DNA of 64,000 nucleotides. Source: Mytilus californianus. Taxonomy: Eukaryota; Mollusca; Bivalvia; Mytilida; Mytilidae. Position 1 is the first letter of the stretch, and every line of letters starts with the position of its first letter. Shown here piece by piece: positions 1 to 12,610 of the stretch. The position numbers were made by a program, and so were the translations under genes. The DNA lies in contig NW_026262679.1 of NCBI RefSeq assembly GCF_021869535.1, forward strand, positions 85,309,143 through 85,373,142, read 5' to 3'. The notes under the pieces are model-generated. The model saw nothing but the letters and a program-made list of their open reading frames with translations. It was not told the origin of the DNA and made no database searches.

Positions 1-3000
1 TTTGGCTAAAAAACATAAAATAAGTGTAAAATGCACTTTTTTAACGGTTCCTGACGTGGGGCATGTATATTTTATAGTTAAAGTGTAAGGGTTGGACATT
101 TTTGATGCCGTATTCTCCCCATTAATGGATGGATCCAAAGCTATGTACTAATATATTTGATGTGGGACTTGTCAGTAAAAAATTGACATGGAAAATTCTC
201 GTTTGCTGTATGTTTAGTTAGCATAACCTCACGGATTTTTTGTTGTAAACAAGATATACGCCGGGCTATTCAATGAAATTTACAATTCGACCGACACGAG
301 TTAAGAAAGACAAACAAGCAATTTTTATCCAAATGATTGGTTGAAATGTTTCACCCAACAAGGGAAGTGAGGGGTTCCAAATCAACCAAAGGCTACGAAT
401 GAGTCTGAAATGACAACGAATTTATGAATTACGGTCGACAAAAGGCCACACCCCGCAGGCAGGTTGCAGTCGGGCCTTGAAAAAAGTATTCATTTTATCA
501 GTTCGACGAAACAGTCATTCCGGTCAGATATGGGATTTACATGCAAACCCCCGGCCCCAAATAAATTACGTCCGTTTTTTTATTCATTATGTTCATTTAA
601 TGCTAAATAATTCTGTTGGAAATTTTTGTTTCTAATAGCAAAATAGTGGACAAGATCATTGTTTTCAATCCAGATACGGCCAGAATTTTTGTTTAAGGCA
701 AAAATCAGGGTCAGAATTTTTTCTCTCAAATATCTCAGACTGCCCTCTCAAATCAAATGGTCCGTACCTTAGACTTTAAATCTATTTAGAGCTTATTGAC
801 TGGGGATCATTATTCAGCTATGTTATTAATAGGCTGGGGCGTGTGGGGTTAAACATGTTTTCGTAGGTAAATAATATTGCTGTGGATCTTTTTTTTCATG
901 AGAGTGTGATAGAGTATTACTTTCTGTTTGGTGGAGTTGTGAAATAGAAGTCAATAAATACGTTCTTGCTCAATCCTTTGTCGCTTTGAAGATGTCATGC
1001 TTGTCATCCTCAGCCTAAGCAATGTGTTACTGTAATTTGAATTTCAAAATGACTGAGTGACGTTTTTTCGACGCACTGGTCAACTCCACCGTAGCGAATC
1101 ACATGATTTTGACATAATCAATAATATATTACAGTAAATACGAGCGAAACATATCTTTATAAGTAAAGAATTGTCGCATAAAAATTAAATACGCGGGAAA
1201 TGGCAAAGTTCACGAAGTCTAGTCTGATTAATCATTTTACATAAAAAAAAGGGCAAGCAAAGGGGGGGGGGGGGGGGGGGGCGTACGCCCTCTACGCCCC
1301 CCTCTGGATTCGCCACTGCAATGGAACTGTTATTAAAATTACGAATCTGAAAGTTTTCACGTTTGGTGGTGTTGACTTTTTTGTTACTCTTCAACTAATA
1401 TCCCTTGACTCATCTAAGTCCTTGTAGATTACCCGAAGATCTGAGAACTTACAGATTGTTGATATCTGTTCGATAACCTTAATATCATACTTATATTCAA
1501 TCCATCTTTAAATTAAGCTCTATATGGAGAGAAAAAAATTAAGCGTATATTAACAGTAACGCACCTTGTATATCTTTACTGCATATATATGCTGAATATA
1601 TTACATATTGTGTAGGTCTCAGTCTGGAAACTTATTCGTTCCGAGACCTCATTCAAAATGTATGGAGTAAACTCTCCATCATGCAGGGTACATAGTAAAC
1701 ATGGTAAATGAACTCTGTATCAACTAGTCTAAAAACTTTGGAATAATATATGGATGCATTTTAAAATACGTAAAAATTGATCTAAAGAAGAAATCAAAAA
1801 GTAATTGAAAGATTTAACAGATGTTGTATGCGTTGTATAAAAACATGCAATTTTTATATTAAAACTGTTTATATCTTTGATTGGGGCCGTTCGAAAGATA
1901 AACCGTATTGTTGATAACCGTTCTACCCTCTTACCGTTACCTACTTACTTATCAACACAGCATATAGTGATCGTTTTGTCCGTTCGCTCGTCCTGGTATC
2001 CTAATCTAATAAACCAGCGACTGAATTTTAATAAATCTTTCGTAGAATCTATTTTGGATACTTGAGTCGGAACCATGATAGCAATGTGCACCTCCTATTT
2101 CTGGTATATATGAACATATCATATTTCATTTTAATGGGAAATTGTGTTATAAAATCATAGTGTAATGTTTTTTTTGTGTGTGTGAATTTCACTGATGTTG
2201 CCCATTAAGGACCCTTAACTTTGTTTGAACAATACATATTCTTAGTATTATTCTTATTGTACACCCGACCGTCTTTCTATGGACCTAAATTTATAAGGGA
2301 GCAAAATCCATAAATTGTCATTGACAAAATTAAAAAAAAAATGATGGATCAAATGAAAAGCTCTGCTTGAATCTGGGACATAATATATTGACTGTTAGTA
2401 TAATAGTCCCAGCTCAAGTTGAATCGTTACCAAGATTTATTTTTCGGAAAATGATAGACTGTCCGTTGTTGTTCTCGATTTTATACTTTGCGGAAGTCCC
2501 CGAAATAGCAAAAATAGTCACAGGAGTTTTGAGGAACAACCAAAACATTTCATTACACAAAATAATGGATTTGTACCACTAAAACAACTGTTTCTGAACG
2601 GAAGATCGACGTGAAAGTACTGTTTGATAGTCAAACTCAAGGTAAAAAAGACTGGCAAGTTAGAAAATCTGATACATCATTGAAACTTTTACTGTAGTTT
2701 ATAATTTTTAGAACTTTCTTTTTGTCATGCGAATCCGTCTTAAACAAAAATGACGTTGGGTCATCTTCTAGCCAATTTGTTGTTAATAAAACGGTAATTC
2801 TATCAGTTTTACAAAATGTGGTTGGAATTGGCAAGACTCATTTAATCTGATTATCATAGTTTTGCACTATAAATTTAAATGACAGCTTTCAACAGGTTTG
2901 GGAAGATGCTCATAAAAGAGTACTATCCTAAATTATGGGTATTATACCAAAAATCGGGTATCAATTTACTAAATAAAAAGATTAATTTTGTATTTCATCA

Positions 3001-3125
3001 TAATGGCTGTCATGGCACAAACATATATAAACATGATAAATAGCCACATTTTCCTCTTTAAGACCATAGTTCAAATGAGAACTGAATACAAAGATAATGG
3101 CCTTCAAAATCCTACTTTTTGAAGG
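1..3125. other. AT-rich DNA with no gene recognised
   Basis: Short open frames only, none with a recognisable domain. A G-run (about 1261-1281) sits beside CGTACGCCCTCTACGCCCCC and CTGGATTCGCC at 1282-1320, a short dispersed repeat type. A small inverted repeat AGGTCTC...GAGACCT lies near 1614-1650. Nothing else stands out. Confidence 0.5.
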
Positions 3126-3129
3126 CTTG

Positions 3130-4275
3130 TAACCTTTCTCCAGATGGTAGTTATGTCATGGTGTCTTTGGGTAAAAAGTGATATCTAGTCGCCCTGGTGT
3201 TCACAATAGTCGCTTGCAGTAGTTTTCATCATCGGCAATTTCCCATTTTTACCAAGTCAATGAAACAGCATATTTTTCATTTAAAAGTAAAGAAATTCAA
3301 ATACATGAACGATTTATTTCTTTAGAAAAGATGTGAAAGAATTGACTTTACAGATTGATCGTATTTTCTTTCACTTCCGGAACTTGTTATTCGAGATCGT
3401 ACATCAAAACATTCTGATTTTCGGCAAAATAAGTTTGTTACTTCAAAGTGATCAAAATTGCCATTAGTTGATGTTTGATCCATTTATTGCATTAAAAGCG
3501 TCATATTCCTTTCCGAATCGCTTGTCAAAAATTGTTTATTATCAGCCAGTCAAGGTCGTTAAAAACCCCCATAAGAAGAAATTTTCGTAATTTTTCTTCA
3601 TCCGCCATTGAAATATTTGTACGAACCACGGATCGTAGGCAGGATTCATCGGAAGTGGAGTAGCTATGACCGTAATCCGTATTCTTAATATAACAGGGCT
3701 CACGCTACCAGGCCACTGGGACGAAGAAGTCCCTTTCACGTCAGTCATTTCGCTTTGCCTGACCCTCAAAAGCAAAAACAAGTTGTTTCTCGCTTTCAGT
3801 CGCTTTCGTCATCGGCAATATTCAATTTTTACCAAGTCGATGAAACAGCAATTTTTCATTTTAAAGTAAAGAAATTCAAGGCATAAATGATTTATTTTCT
3901 TCAGAAAAGAGGTGAAAGCATTGATTTTAAAGTTGGTGGCATGTTATTTCATAAAAACAATTGCTTATCACTTCCGGTACTTGTTAGTGACAGTTACTCT
4001 GAAAGCGTACATCAAATCATTCTAACTTTCGGCAAAATAAGTTGTTACTTCATTAGAACTTGATGAAATTTGCCTAAAGTAAATTTGTTATCCATGTAGT
4101 GCATTAAAAACGTCATATTCCTTTCCAAATAGCGTGTCAAACATCTTTAATTTTGGAAATTTTTCTTCGTCCGCCATTTAAATTATTGGGCATATTATGC
4201 CATACAACTATGAATCGGAGTCAGGATTTCATCGGAAACGGACAGGCTATGACCGAAATCTGGATTCTTATGATA
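3130..4275. repeat. two diverged tandem copies of a ~580-bp unit
   Basis: The stretch 3226-3540 (ATCGGCAATT, CACTTCCGG, TTTCGGCAAAATAAG, CGTCATATTCCTTTCC) recurs in order at 3806-4140. The following part 3600-3690 (CCGCCATT, GCTATGACCG) recurs at 4170-4270. The offset is about 580 bp with many substitutions and indels, so the duplication is old. No coding capacity. Confidence 0.8.
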
Positions 4276-4284
4276 ATGACTAGG

Positions 4285-5290
4285 GACGCATGAATGTCAC
4301 TGCTGACAGACAAAAATTGATCCCAAAAGGAAAAATTACGCATTCCGCATGCATTAACATACTTTTGGTTAGATCTTCTTGATTAATGTATATATTTCCA
4401 TGTATATGCATTGTTTCAATTTATAAGTTAAAGTTGCTCAACCCTGGGACTATTACACTAATATAATTATATTATGTCCAAGCTTAACTGTTAAATTTAT
4501 ATATCTTTTTAATGAGAAATACTTTGTATCATGAACATGATAACAGAGTAGGTTTTTAATTGAATTTTAATTGATATACAGTAGACTCCACTTAATTGCA
4601 TACCGCTTAATAGCATAACTAGGTTAATTGAATAGTTTTCTCCTGCACAAAACCATTTCCCATTCATCTAATGTTAAATTGTCCGGTTATATGCATAGCT
4701 CTACAAGTGGCATTTCGGTTTATTGCATAGAAAATAATCGCCATCTAGATATGCTTAGTTAAAACTAACGAGATTTTTGACTGGAAACGGCAATTTGGTG
4801 AGTATATTTTTCTTGAATGCATTATTATTTCATATTTACTTTTGTGTTATTTAAATAAAGTTTTAAAACAGTTTCTTTCGTGTTGATATGATAAAATTAA
4901 ACAACTTTAAATTTGAACAATTACTTTAATTGTATACCCAGGTACAAATTGAACAATATAAAAAAAAATAAGAAACATATGACCCTTAATGTATTATAGT
5001 AAAAACCACACATTGTAGCACCGCGAGCGAACAAGCACTTCTCTTTCAAATCTCACCACTTCTCCCTCTCAATTTCAAAAAGAGAAGTCACTTCTCCCTA
5101 TGATTCTAAAGTAGTGTGAGCCTTGTATAATAACTACAGACACCTGAATTGAACAGCTGACACGAGAATAATGATCCCAAAAGTGAAAATTACGGATTCC
5201 ACACGCAATTTGGTTAGATCTCCTTGCTAAATGTATATATTTCCATGTAAATGCATTGTTTCAATTTATTGATTAAAGTTGCTTAACTTT
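4285..5290. repeat. repeated blocks around a pogo-like inverted-repeat fragment
   Basis: Block 4310-4440 (GATCCCAAAAG, TTGGTTAGATCT, ATGCATTGTTTCAATTTAT) recurs at 5170-5280. Block 4980-5070 (TATTATAGTAAAAACCA, AAATCTCACCACTTCTCCC) recurs at 6640-6715. Between them, 4580-4760 begins CAGTAGACTCCACTTAATTG with repeated CTTAATTGCATA motifs, reminiscent of pogo/Tigger ends. No transposase is seen. Confidence 0.5.
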
Positions 5291-5393
5291 GTTAAATTTA
5301 TATATTTTTTTAATAAGAAACAATGAATTTCATTAACATGATAAATAGAATAGTTTTTTAATTGCATTTTGATTGATATATGATACTTTCTTT

Positions 5394-6445
5394 TCCTTTT
5401 TGTCGAGCCTTCGACTTTTGTCGAAAAAGCGAGACATAGCGATCCTACATTCCGTCGGCGTCGGCGGCGTCCACAAATATTCACTCTGTGGTTAAAGTTT
5501 TTGAAATTTTAATAACTTTCTTAAACTATCCTGGATTTATACCAAACTTGGAAAGAAGCTTGTTTATGATCATAAGATTATATTCAAAAGTAAATTTTGT
5601 AAAAAAAAAATTCCATTTTTTCCGTATTTTACTTATAAGTGGACTTAGTTTTTCTGCCAGTTAACATTACATTCACTCTGTGGTTAAAGTTTTTAAAATT
5701 TTAATAACTTTCTTCAACTATCCTGGATTTCTACCAAACTTGGAAAGAAGCTTGTTTATGATCGTAAGATAGTATCCAGATGTAAATTTTGTAAAAAAAA
5801 AATTCATTTTTCCGTATTTTACTTATAAATGGACTTAGTTTTTCTGCCAGGAAAAATTACATTCACTCTGTGGTTAAAGTTTTTGAAATTTTAATAACTT
5901 TCTTAAACTATCCTGGATTTATACCAAACTTGGAAAGAAGCTTGTTTATGATCATAAGATAGTATCCAGAAGTAAATTTTGTTAAAAAAAAATTCCATTT
6001 TTCCGTACTTTACTTATAAATGGACTTAGTTTTTCTGCCAGGAAACATTACATTCACTCTGTGGTTAAAGTTTTTAAAATTTTAATAACTTTCTTAAACT
6101 ATCCTGGATTTCTACCACACTTGGACAGAAGCTTGTTTATGATCAAAAGCTAGTATCTAGAAGGAAATTTTGATAAAATTTTGTTCCATTTTTTCCGTAT
6201 TTTACTTATAAATGGACTTAGTTTTTCTTCCAGTCAACATTACATACATTCTGCAGTTTAAGTTTTTAAAACATTTATTAGATTCATAAATTATCCTGGA
6301 TTTTTACCAAACTTGGACAGAAGCTACTTACAATCAAAACATAGTATAGAGGGGAATATTTTTATTAATTTTTTTCCTCATTTTTGTTGAGCCTGCGATT
6401 AACACCAAAAGTAGGCGAGACACTGGGTTCCGCGGAACCCTTACG
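5394..6445 (+). repeat. hairpin-headed repeat, GTCGAGC family, five ~190-bp units
   Basis: The head at 5402-5440 carries GTCGAGCCTTCGAC and ends AAAAGCGAGACA, followed by the CpG-rich run GTCGGCGTCGGCGGCGTCC. Units start at about 5479, 5671, 5861, 6052 and 6246 (ATTCACTCTGTGG in four of them), period about 190 bp. The tail at 6386-6425 repeats the head (GTTGAGCCTGCGA...AGTAGGCGAGACA). A T-run precedes the head. Confidence 0.85.
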
Positions 6446-6959
6446 AATTTTTGATATAAAAAAACTTCTTTTTAGTGCCTTCTTTTTAGTGCTAGCTATA
6501 TAGTTTGTAGATTCTGATAAGAGGACTAATATAATTGTGCAACTATAAATGACTATTTAAGACATAAACTGAAACAACTGTTACTTTAATTGACTCAAGT
6601 ATGAATTGAACACCTATAAAAAAAAAGATACAGATGAACCTTTATATTATAGTAAAAACCAAACATTGTAGCGCCGCAAGGGAATGAACACTCTTTCAAA
6701 TCTCACCACTTCTCCCAGTGTTCTCCTTTTTTCACTAAGGTAAGGTGGGTGTTTTGAAAAAACCACTTGCAACCGGGTTGCGGGTATTTTGTTTTTTTTA
6801 AACATTTGCAACCAGGTTTTTTTTTTACTGTGGGTGGGGGTCACAAAAAGAAGGATTAGTATTGTATTCATATTTAATGGAATTGAACAAAAATAAACAG
6901 ATGTAGTCACATAAACTGTCAAATAGTCTTCTATGATTTGATTTTTTTCAATAATTTAT

Positions 6960-7330
6960 TCCTTTTTTCCCTTAGCATCTCGGATAGCAGATGGCTTTTG
7001 CAGGACTCCCTCCTCCTGCGAATGCATGGCCTATTGATCTGAGTTTCTGTTCTGTTCTGCTTTAGTGCTGTATTTTTGGCACACAGAACAGTAATATCCT
7101 TCCTCTGTGACGATTAGCCATTTAAAGTCCTGTTCATATTTATCTTCGCTTGCGTGCCTTTTCCGTTGTTTTGATGTTTTTTTTCAATTTCAACAATTTC
7201 AATACAACTATCCATTTTAGTTGACTTATTTGGCCTAGAATTTTCCTTATCACCATTGTCATCTGCCTTTCTCTTCCCCCGATTAATAAAAGAAAACAAT
7301 GAAATTTGATGATCAGCCATTTTTATATTG
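6960..7330 (-). pseudogene. hAT-type transposase N-terminal fragment (ZNF862/TTF zinc-finger-like)
   Basis: Reading right to left, a frame starts MADHQISLFSFINRGKRK, followed by an acidic stretch and KENSRPNKSTK. After a frameshift near 7150 the adjacent frame reads YEQDFKWLIVTEEGYYCSVC, then QKYSTKAEQ and a stop at about 7027. An N-terminal MxxxxxxLxxFF-like start followed by a charged linker and F-x-W-L...CSVC resembles the TTF/BED-like zinc finger of ZNF862 and related hAT-derived proteins. The catalytic domain is absent. The family call is from memory of the motif and not searched. Confidence 0.5.
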
Positions 7331-7349
7331 GTATGACGTTGGCGTCGTC

Positions 7350-8330
7350 GTCCAAAGACATTTGGTTTTCGCACTATAACTTTAGTATAAGTTAATAGAA
7401 ATCTATGAAATTTAAACACAAGGTTTATGACCACAAAAGGAAGGCTGGGATTGATTTTGGGAGTTTTGGTCCCAACAGTTTAAGAATAAGGGGCCAAAAA
7501 AGGACCAAATAAGCATTTTTCTTGGTTTTCGCACAATAACTCTAGTATAAGTATTAAAATAGAAATCTATGAAATTTTAACACAAGGTTTATGACCACAA
7601 AAGGAAGGTTGGGATTGATTTTGGGAGTTTTGGTCCCAACAGTTTAGGAATTAGGGGCTAAAAAAGGGCCCAAATAAGCATTTTTCTTGGTTTTTGCACA
7701 ATTACTTTAGTATAAGTAAATAGAAATCTATGAAATTTAAACACAAGGTTTATGACCACAAAAGGAAGGTTGGGATTGATTTTGGGAGTTTTGGTCCCAA
7801 CAGTTTAGGAATTAGGGGCCAAAAGGGTCCAAAATTAAACTTTGTTTGATTTCATCAAAAATTGAACTATTGGGGTTCTTGATATGCCGAATCTAACCGT
7901 GTATTTAGATTCTTAATTTTTGGTCCCGTTTTCAAATTGGTCTACATTAAGGTCCAAAGGGTCCAAAAGTAAACTTAGTTTGATTTTAACAAAAATTGAA
8001 TTCTTGGGGTTCTTTGATATGCTGAATCTAAACATGTACTTAGTTTTTTTATTATGGGCCCAGTTTTCAAGTTGGTCCAAATCAGGGTCCAAAATTAAAC
8101 TTTGTTTGATTTCAACAAAAATTGAATATATGGGGTTCTTCGATATGCTGAATCTAACCATGTATTTAGATTTTTGATATTTGGGCCCGGTTATCAAATT
8201 GGTCCACATTGAGGTTTAAAGGGTTCAAAATTGAACTTTATTCAATTTCATCAAAAATTGAATTCTTGGGGTTCTTTGATATGCTGAATCTAACCATGTA
8301 TTTAGATTTTGGATATTGGAATACCACAAA
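7350..8330 (+). repeat. tandem unit arrays (two related unit types)
   Basis: Three ~165-bp units near 7350, 7520 and 7690 share ATGAAATTTAAACACAAGG, TTTATGACCACAAAAGGAAG and GTTTTGGTCCCAACAGTTTA. From 7826 a second ~125-150-bp unit type repeats about four times (AAATTAAACTTTGTTTGATT, GGGGTTCTTTGATATG, CTGAATCTAACCATGTA). The second type returns at 40980-41650 and the first type partially at 8770-9040. Non-coding: phases do not hold across units. Confidence 0.85.
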
Positions 8331-8461
8331 GGGATGGTAAGAATTGTCTTTGGGAGTTATGGCTCAAACCGTTAAGGAATAAGGTGCAAAAAAGGGGGGA
8401 AAAGGGTTTCCAGGTTAATGGACAATTAAGTACAAAACATAATTTAAAAGGCAGTGTAAAG

Positions 8462-8773
8462 TTGGTAATTGAAATTATGTATATTGGAAATTGCCAAAAA
8501 CTTTATTATTAATAAATTCCATTGGAAATTTGCCAATAACTTTAGTTTAATGAACTTCATTGGAAATTTGCCAATATAAAATGTTGCTGATGAAGCTTTT
8601 TTGTTTATCTCACCTAAACTGCTTTTAAATTATGTATATTGGAAATTTGCCAAAACTTTTATTATTAATAAATTCCATTGGAAATTTGCCAATAACTTTA
8701 GTTTAATGAACTTCATTGGAAATTTGCCAATATAAAATGTTGCTGATGAAGCTTTTTTGTTTATCTCACCTAG
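8462..8773 (+). repeat. tandem duplication of 156 bp
   Basis: Sequence ending CTTTTTTGTTTATCTCACCTA at about 8616 recurs with the same ending at about 8772. Inside each copy, GGAAATTTGCCAATA-like 15-mers repeat three times. The copies are nearly identical, so the event is recent. Confidence 0.85.
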
Positions 8774-9099
8774 GAAGGTTGGGGTTGTTTTTGGGGGTGA
8801 TGGTCCCAACCGTTTAGGAATTAGGGGCCAAAAAGGGGCCCTAAACAAGCATTTTTCTAGTTTCAGGACAATAACTTGTGTATAAGTATTTTGATTGCTC
8901 TGAAATTGTACCACAAGGTTCAATACCACAAGTAGAAGGTTGGGATTCATTTTGGGGGTAATTGCCCAAACTGTTCAGGAATTAGGGGCCAAAAAGGGGC
9001 CAAAACAAACATTTTTCTAGTTTTCAGACAATAACTTGTGTTTAAGTGTATGGATGTCTCTTAAATTGTACCACATTTTACAAAAAGAAAATTTCTTCA

Positions 9100-9300
9100 A
9101 ATATTATTTTGTTTGGAAGGGGGGGTAACAAAAAACTTTTTTGGGGGGGGTCGGGGGTCAATTTTTTTCCTCCAGATTTAAGAAATTATCAATTTTCCAC
9201 AAAAAAAATTGGGGGTCGCAATTTATTTTGCTAATTCTTTGTATATAGTCTGAAAACAGATTTACTAAGTATTGCACAACAGAACAGTGTATTGCACAAC
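9100..9300 (+). repeat. poly-G / poly-T interspersed repeat
   Basis: Alternating G-runs and T-runs (GGGGGGTCGGGGGTCAATTTT) are followed by two copies of TGTATTGCACAACAG-like sequence. The same arrangement recurs twice at 16138-16290. Confidence 0.7.
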
Positions 9301-9315
9301 AGCAAGAAAATCTTC

Positions 9316-9505
9316 AATTGAATATAAATTCAAATCATATAACCAATTTCAAGTTCTTTGACTACATTTATTCTGTGTCAGAAACCTATAATGTGTCAAA
9401 TAATTAATTACAATCCAAATTCAGACCTGTATCAAGCTTGAATATTGTGTCCATTTTTGCCCAGCTGTTCAGGGTTGGACCTCTGCGGTTGTATCCAGCT
9501 GCGCT
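9316..9505 (+). repeat. dispersed repeat (CTGTGTCAGAAACCTAT family), copy 1
   Basis: Runs from AATATAAATTCAAATCATATAACC through TGTGTCAGAAACCTATAATG to CAGCTGTTCAGGGTTGGACC. Related copies lie at 16288-16467 and 41680-41855 in the same orientation. Confidence 0.8.
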
Positions 9506-9580
9506 CGGCGAAGCACTTTATTGTCAATGAAAACAAATCAGCGAGGCGCGATTAGTATTTAAAATTATTATGGTGCGGAA

Positions 9581-10465
9581 CCAAAAAAAATTCGGAATTT
9601 GAAAAAAAGCCAACCACCACCTTAAATGGAAAGGTGGTAGGCTTTCAAAAGAAGGTGGTTGGCACACCCGGCTTAAATGCCGAATGGAAAACTCTGTCTC
9701 CCTACCAGTTTCAAAAAGAAATGCTTTAGTTTGGGGCCAAAAAAGGCTCTTACCGGGCCTACTCCTTTGCATGTTTCATGGGTTCTCTCCCTTTATTTTA
9801 AAACAAAATATGATTTCAACAAGTCAATTTATGATAAGCAAAAAATATTTGACCTGTAAACAAAATATTGTAATTTCAATTAATTACCAATTTTCAATGT
9901 TAAGTTTTCTGGTTAATATAAAATAAGGAGATGTGGTATGATTGCCAATGAGACAACTATCCACCAAAATTCAAATGAAGTGGATGTAAGCAATTATAGG
10001 CAACTGTACAACCTTCAACCAATAACCAAAAAAAATTCGGAATTTGAAAAAAAGCCAACCACCACCTTAAATGGAAAGGTGGTCGGCTTTCAAAAGAAGG
10101 TGGTTGGCACACCCGGCTTAAATGCCGAATGGAAAACTCTGTCTCCCTACCAGTTTCAAAAAGAAATGCTTTAGTTTGGGGCCAAAAAAGGCTCTTACCG
10201 GGCCTACTCCTTTGCATGTTTCATGGGTTCTCTCCCTTTATTTTAAAACAAAATATGATTTCAACAAGTCAATTTATGATAAGCAAAAAGTATTTGACCT
10301 GTAAACAAAATATAGTAATTTCAATTAATTACCAATTTTCAATGTTAAGTTTTCTGGTTAATATAAAATAAGGAGATGTGGTATGATTGCCAATGAGACA
10401 ACTATCCACCAAAATTCAAATGAAGTGGATGTAAGCAATTATAGGCAACTGTACAACCTTCAACA
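9581..10465 (+). repeat. recent tandem duplication, 2 x 445 bp
   Basis: Copy 1 runs from about 9581 to 10025 and copy 2 from 10026 to about 10465. I saw only a few substitutions between them (for example GGTGGTAGGC against GGTGGTCGGC). Each copy starts ACCAAAAAAAATTCGGAATT, contains an inverted repeat GCCAACCACC...GGTGGTTGGC, and ends inside a GATGTGGTATGATTGCC repeat copy (9925-10019 and 10370-10464). The short open frames are duplicated with it and are not genes. Confidence 0.93.
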
Positions 10466-10469
10466 ATGA

Positions 10470-11600
10470 GAAAAACCCATACCGTATACTATATTCAAAA
10501 TTACTACCTATCACCTCTAGCATGACAATTCCAATAAAATTTGTATACAACTTGTTAGACTGATTTTTCATAATATCATTGAAGTGGAATTAAAGTCTTA
10601 TAGGATTGTAAGTATGCTTTATTTTATCACCTTGCACTTTCACGACTTGACTGTGGTTTTCTACAGCAGTTTGTTCAAATTTCTTAACAGTTGAACAGTT
10701 TGGTTTAAAAAAAAACAAATTGCAATTTGGTCAGAATTTTGAATAAGTTGTAATAGGTGGAGAGCAACACTAACAGTCAAGTCACAGTAAAAGGAGATGT
10801 GGGGTAAACAATCAATCGACAAAAAATCAAAACGGTCTATCGATAGTAAAAAAGCAAGTCTCCATTTCAATGTTGTCGTTCTATTGATTTTTTTTTTACC
10901 TTATCTAGTTTACTCACCTTTTTACACTCAAATTTTGTTAATGGACACATGTCCCAATTAATTTTCATAGATGGGCAAGTGTAAGGTAAAAATAAATATT
11001 GAACTGTAACATAAAAGTGCAAGCCGCATCGTATCTCTGCAGATAATTGCTTTAAACTATGAAAACTAAACTGAGTAGAATTCACTGTAGATTCAGACTT
11101 TGACAGAAAATGAAAAAATATATAATATAAAATATGAAAATAACACGTTATTAATTTCATGCGTTCAAAGCGCTTTTCTGGATTTACCTTCATCAGGAAT
11201 GCTCAAAGCCGAATATTTTAAAGCCAAGGATGTATAAGAACTGAAACAGTTACAGAGCTTACATGTACATGACCTAAAAGTACCTAAAAAATGATACCAT
11301 TTGATTAAAAAGTATATTTCGTCACTTTGTCTTTTATCTCCAATTACAAGTCATTGAAGAAAAAATTACAAGGCTCATGTGCTTTTAATCAATTCTTATA
11401 ATTTATTTGGGTTGAAATATTTTTTTCTTCAAAATTTATGTGCAGGCTCGTGCATTTTGACGTAAACGTAGCTACGCACATGATATGCATTAGCAGAAAT
11501 GAAAATAAGTTACATTTTCAGTATATTTAGTATTGAAAATTCAAGTGCATAAATAATTAAAATATAATTTGTAAATATTTTGATTTGGTTACTCCCTTCT
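10470..11600. other. AT-rich DNA with no gene recognised
   Basis: Open frames here have no recognisable domain and are interrupted by AT-rich low complexity. No repeat copy was recognised. Confidence 0.45.
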
Positions 11601-11619
11601 CCACCTCCCCCTTTTACTT

Positions 11620-11905
11620 CTTTCCTAAGAAAAACTTATACTTCCTTATTCCTTGTCCTGTTAAAAGGTCCCTTCTTATATCAGGGCAGTTGAAATCTCC
11701 TGTTAAGATGATGTTTGTAATGTTCTATCTTCAAAGATTTCAAATGACTTTTTGAGGTCCTCCAGATGTTTCTGTTCATAATATGGCATGTAAAATGATC
11801 CTGGGGAGTTACCTAGTCTTTGTTTGTTTTTCATCTTTACTTTTACCCATTCTTTTTCACCATCAGCAATGAAAGATGTTCGTTCCACTTCTATGACTTA
11901 AGTGA
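11620..11905 (-). pseudogene. non-LTR retrotransposon endonuclease fragment
   Basis: Reading leftward, TSFIADGEKEWVKVKMKNK and GSFYMPYYEQKHLEDLKKS are followed, in a shifted frame past 11700, by TNIILTGDFNCPDIRRD. Strand-ending WVKVK, GSFYMP and the GDFNCPD catalytic motif are the order found in the apurinic-type endonuclease of Jockey/CR1-like LINEs. Only about 95 residues remain, broken by at least one frameshift, and no reverse transcriptase follows. The family differs from the longer element at 54-58 kb. Confidence 0.75.
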
Positions 11906-12059
11906 GCCATTTTTCAACCAGTTAAAAGACTCTACCTTCAAGTGTTTCTCTGCCATTTCTAAATATGTTATAATTTCATGAATTTGGTTGTACATTTGAC
12001 TTGTAGAACTTTAACAATAAATTGTTTAGTAAGTAGACACAACAGTTAACATAGATATA

Positions 12060-12610
12060 AGAAGACGTGGTATGAGTGCCAATGAGACAACTCTCCATCC
12101 AAGTCACAATTTGTAAAAGTAAACCATTATAGGTCAAAGTACAGCCTTCAACACGGAGCCTTGGCTCATACCGAACAGCAAGCTATAAAGGGCCCCAAAA
12201 ATGACAAGTATGAAACCATTCAAACAGGAAAACCAACGGTCTAATCTATCTGAAAAACAAGAAACGAGAAACACTTATGAACCACACTAACAAACGACAA
12301 CCACAGAACATCAGGTTCCTGTCTTAGGACAGGTGCAAACAAATGCAGAGTGTTTAAACCTTTTAAGAGCCTTTCTTCACCCTACCTGAAACAATAGTGT
12401 TACATCACAACATAGAAAGACAAACTATAAAATATCAATTGAAATGGCTTAACTCAATCAAAAGACATATTAACAAAAACAAGTGAACATACACTGAACG
12501 AATAAATTTGATCTATGACACAATGTAAATACAAAATTAATAAAACAAGGGGGTTAGATATAAAACAATATCAGAAAGACAACCATAACCTTGGACAAAA
12601 TGCCGCCAAA
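12060..12610 (+). repeat. long copy of the GATGTGGTATGATTGCC mussel repeat
   Basis: Begins AAGAAGACGTGGTATGAGTGCC, continues through GAGACAACTCTCCATCC, CAGCCTTCAACACGGAGCC and CCGAACAGCAAGCTATAAAG, and seems to extend beyond 12600 (AGAAAGACAACCATAACC). A reverse-oriented copy is at 31365-31530. Confidence 0.8.

Noticed and set aside
9524-10217. Twin minus-strand frames starting MQRSRPGKSLFWPQ
   Set aside because: They are the same frame carried by the 445-bp tandem duplication and are disrupted at both sides; no domain.
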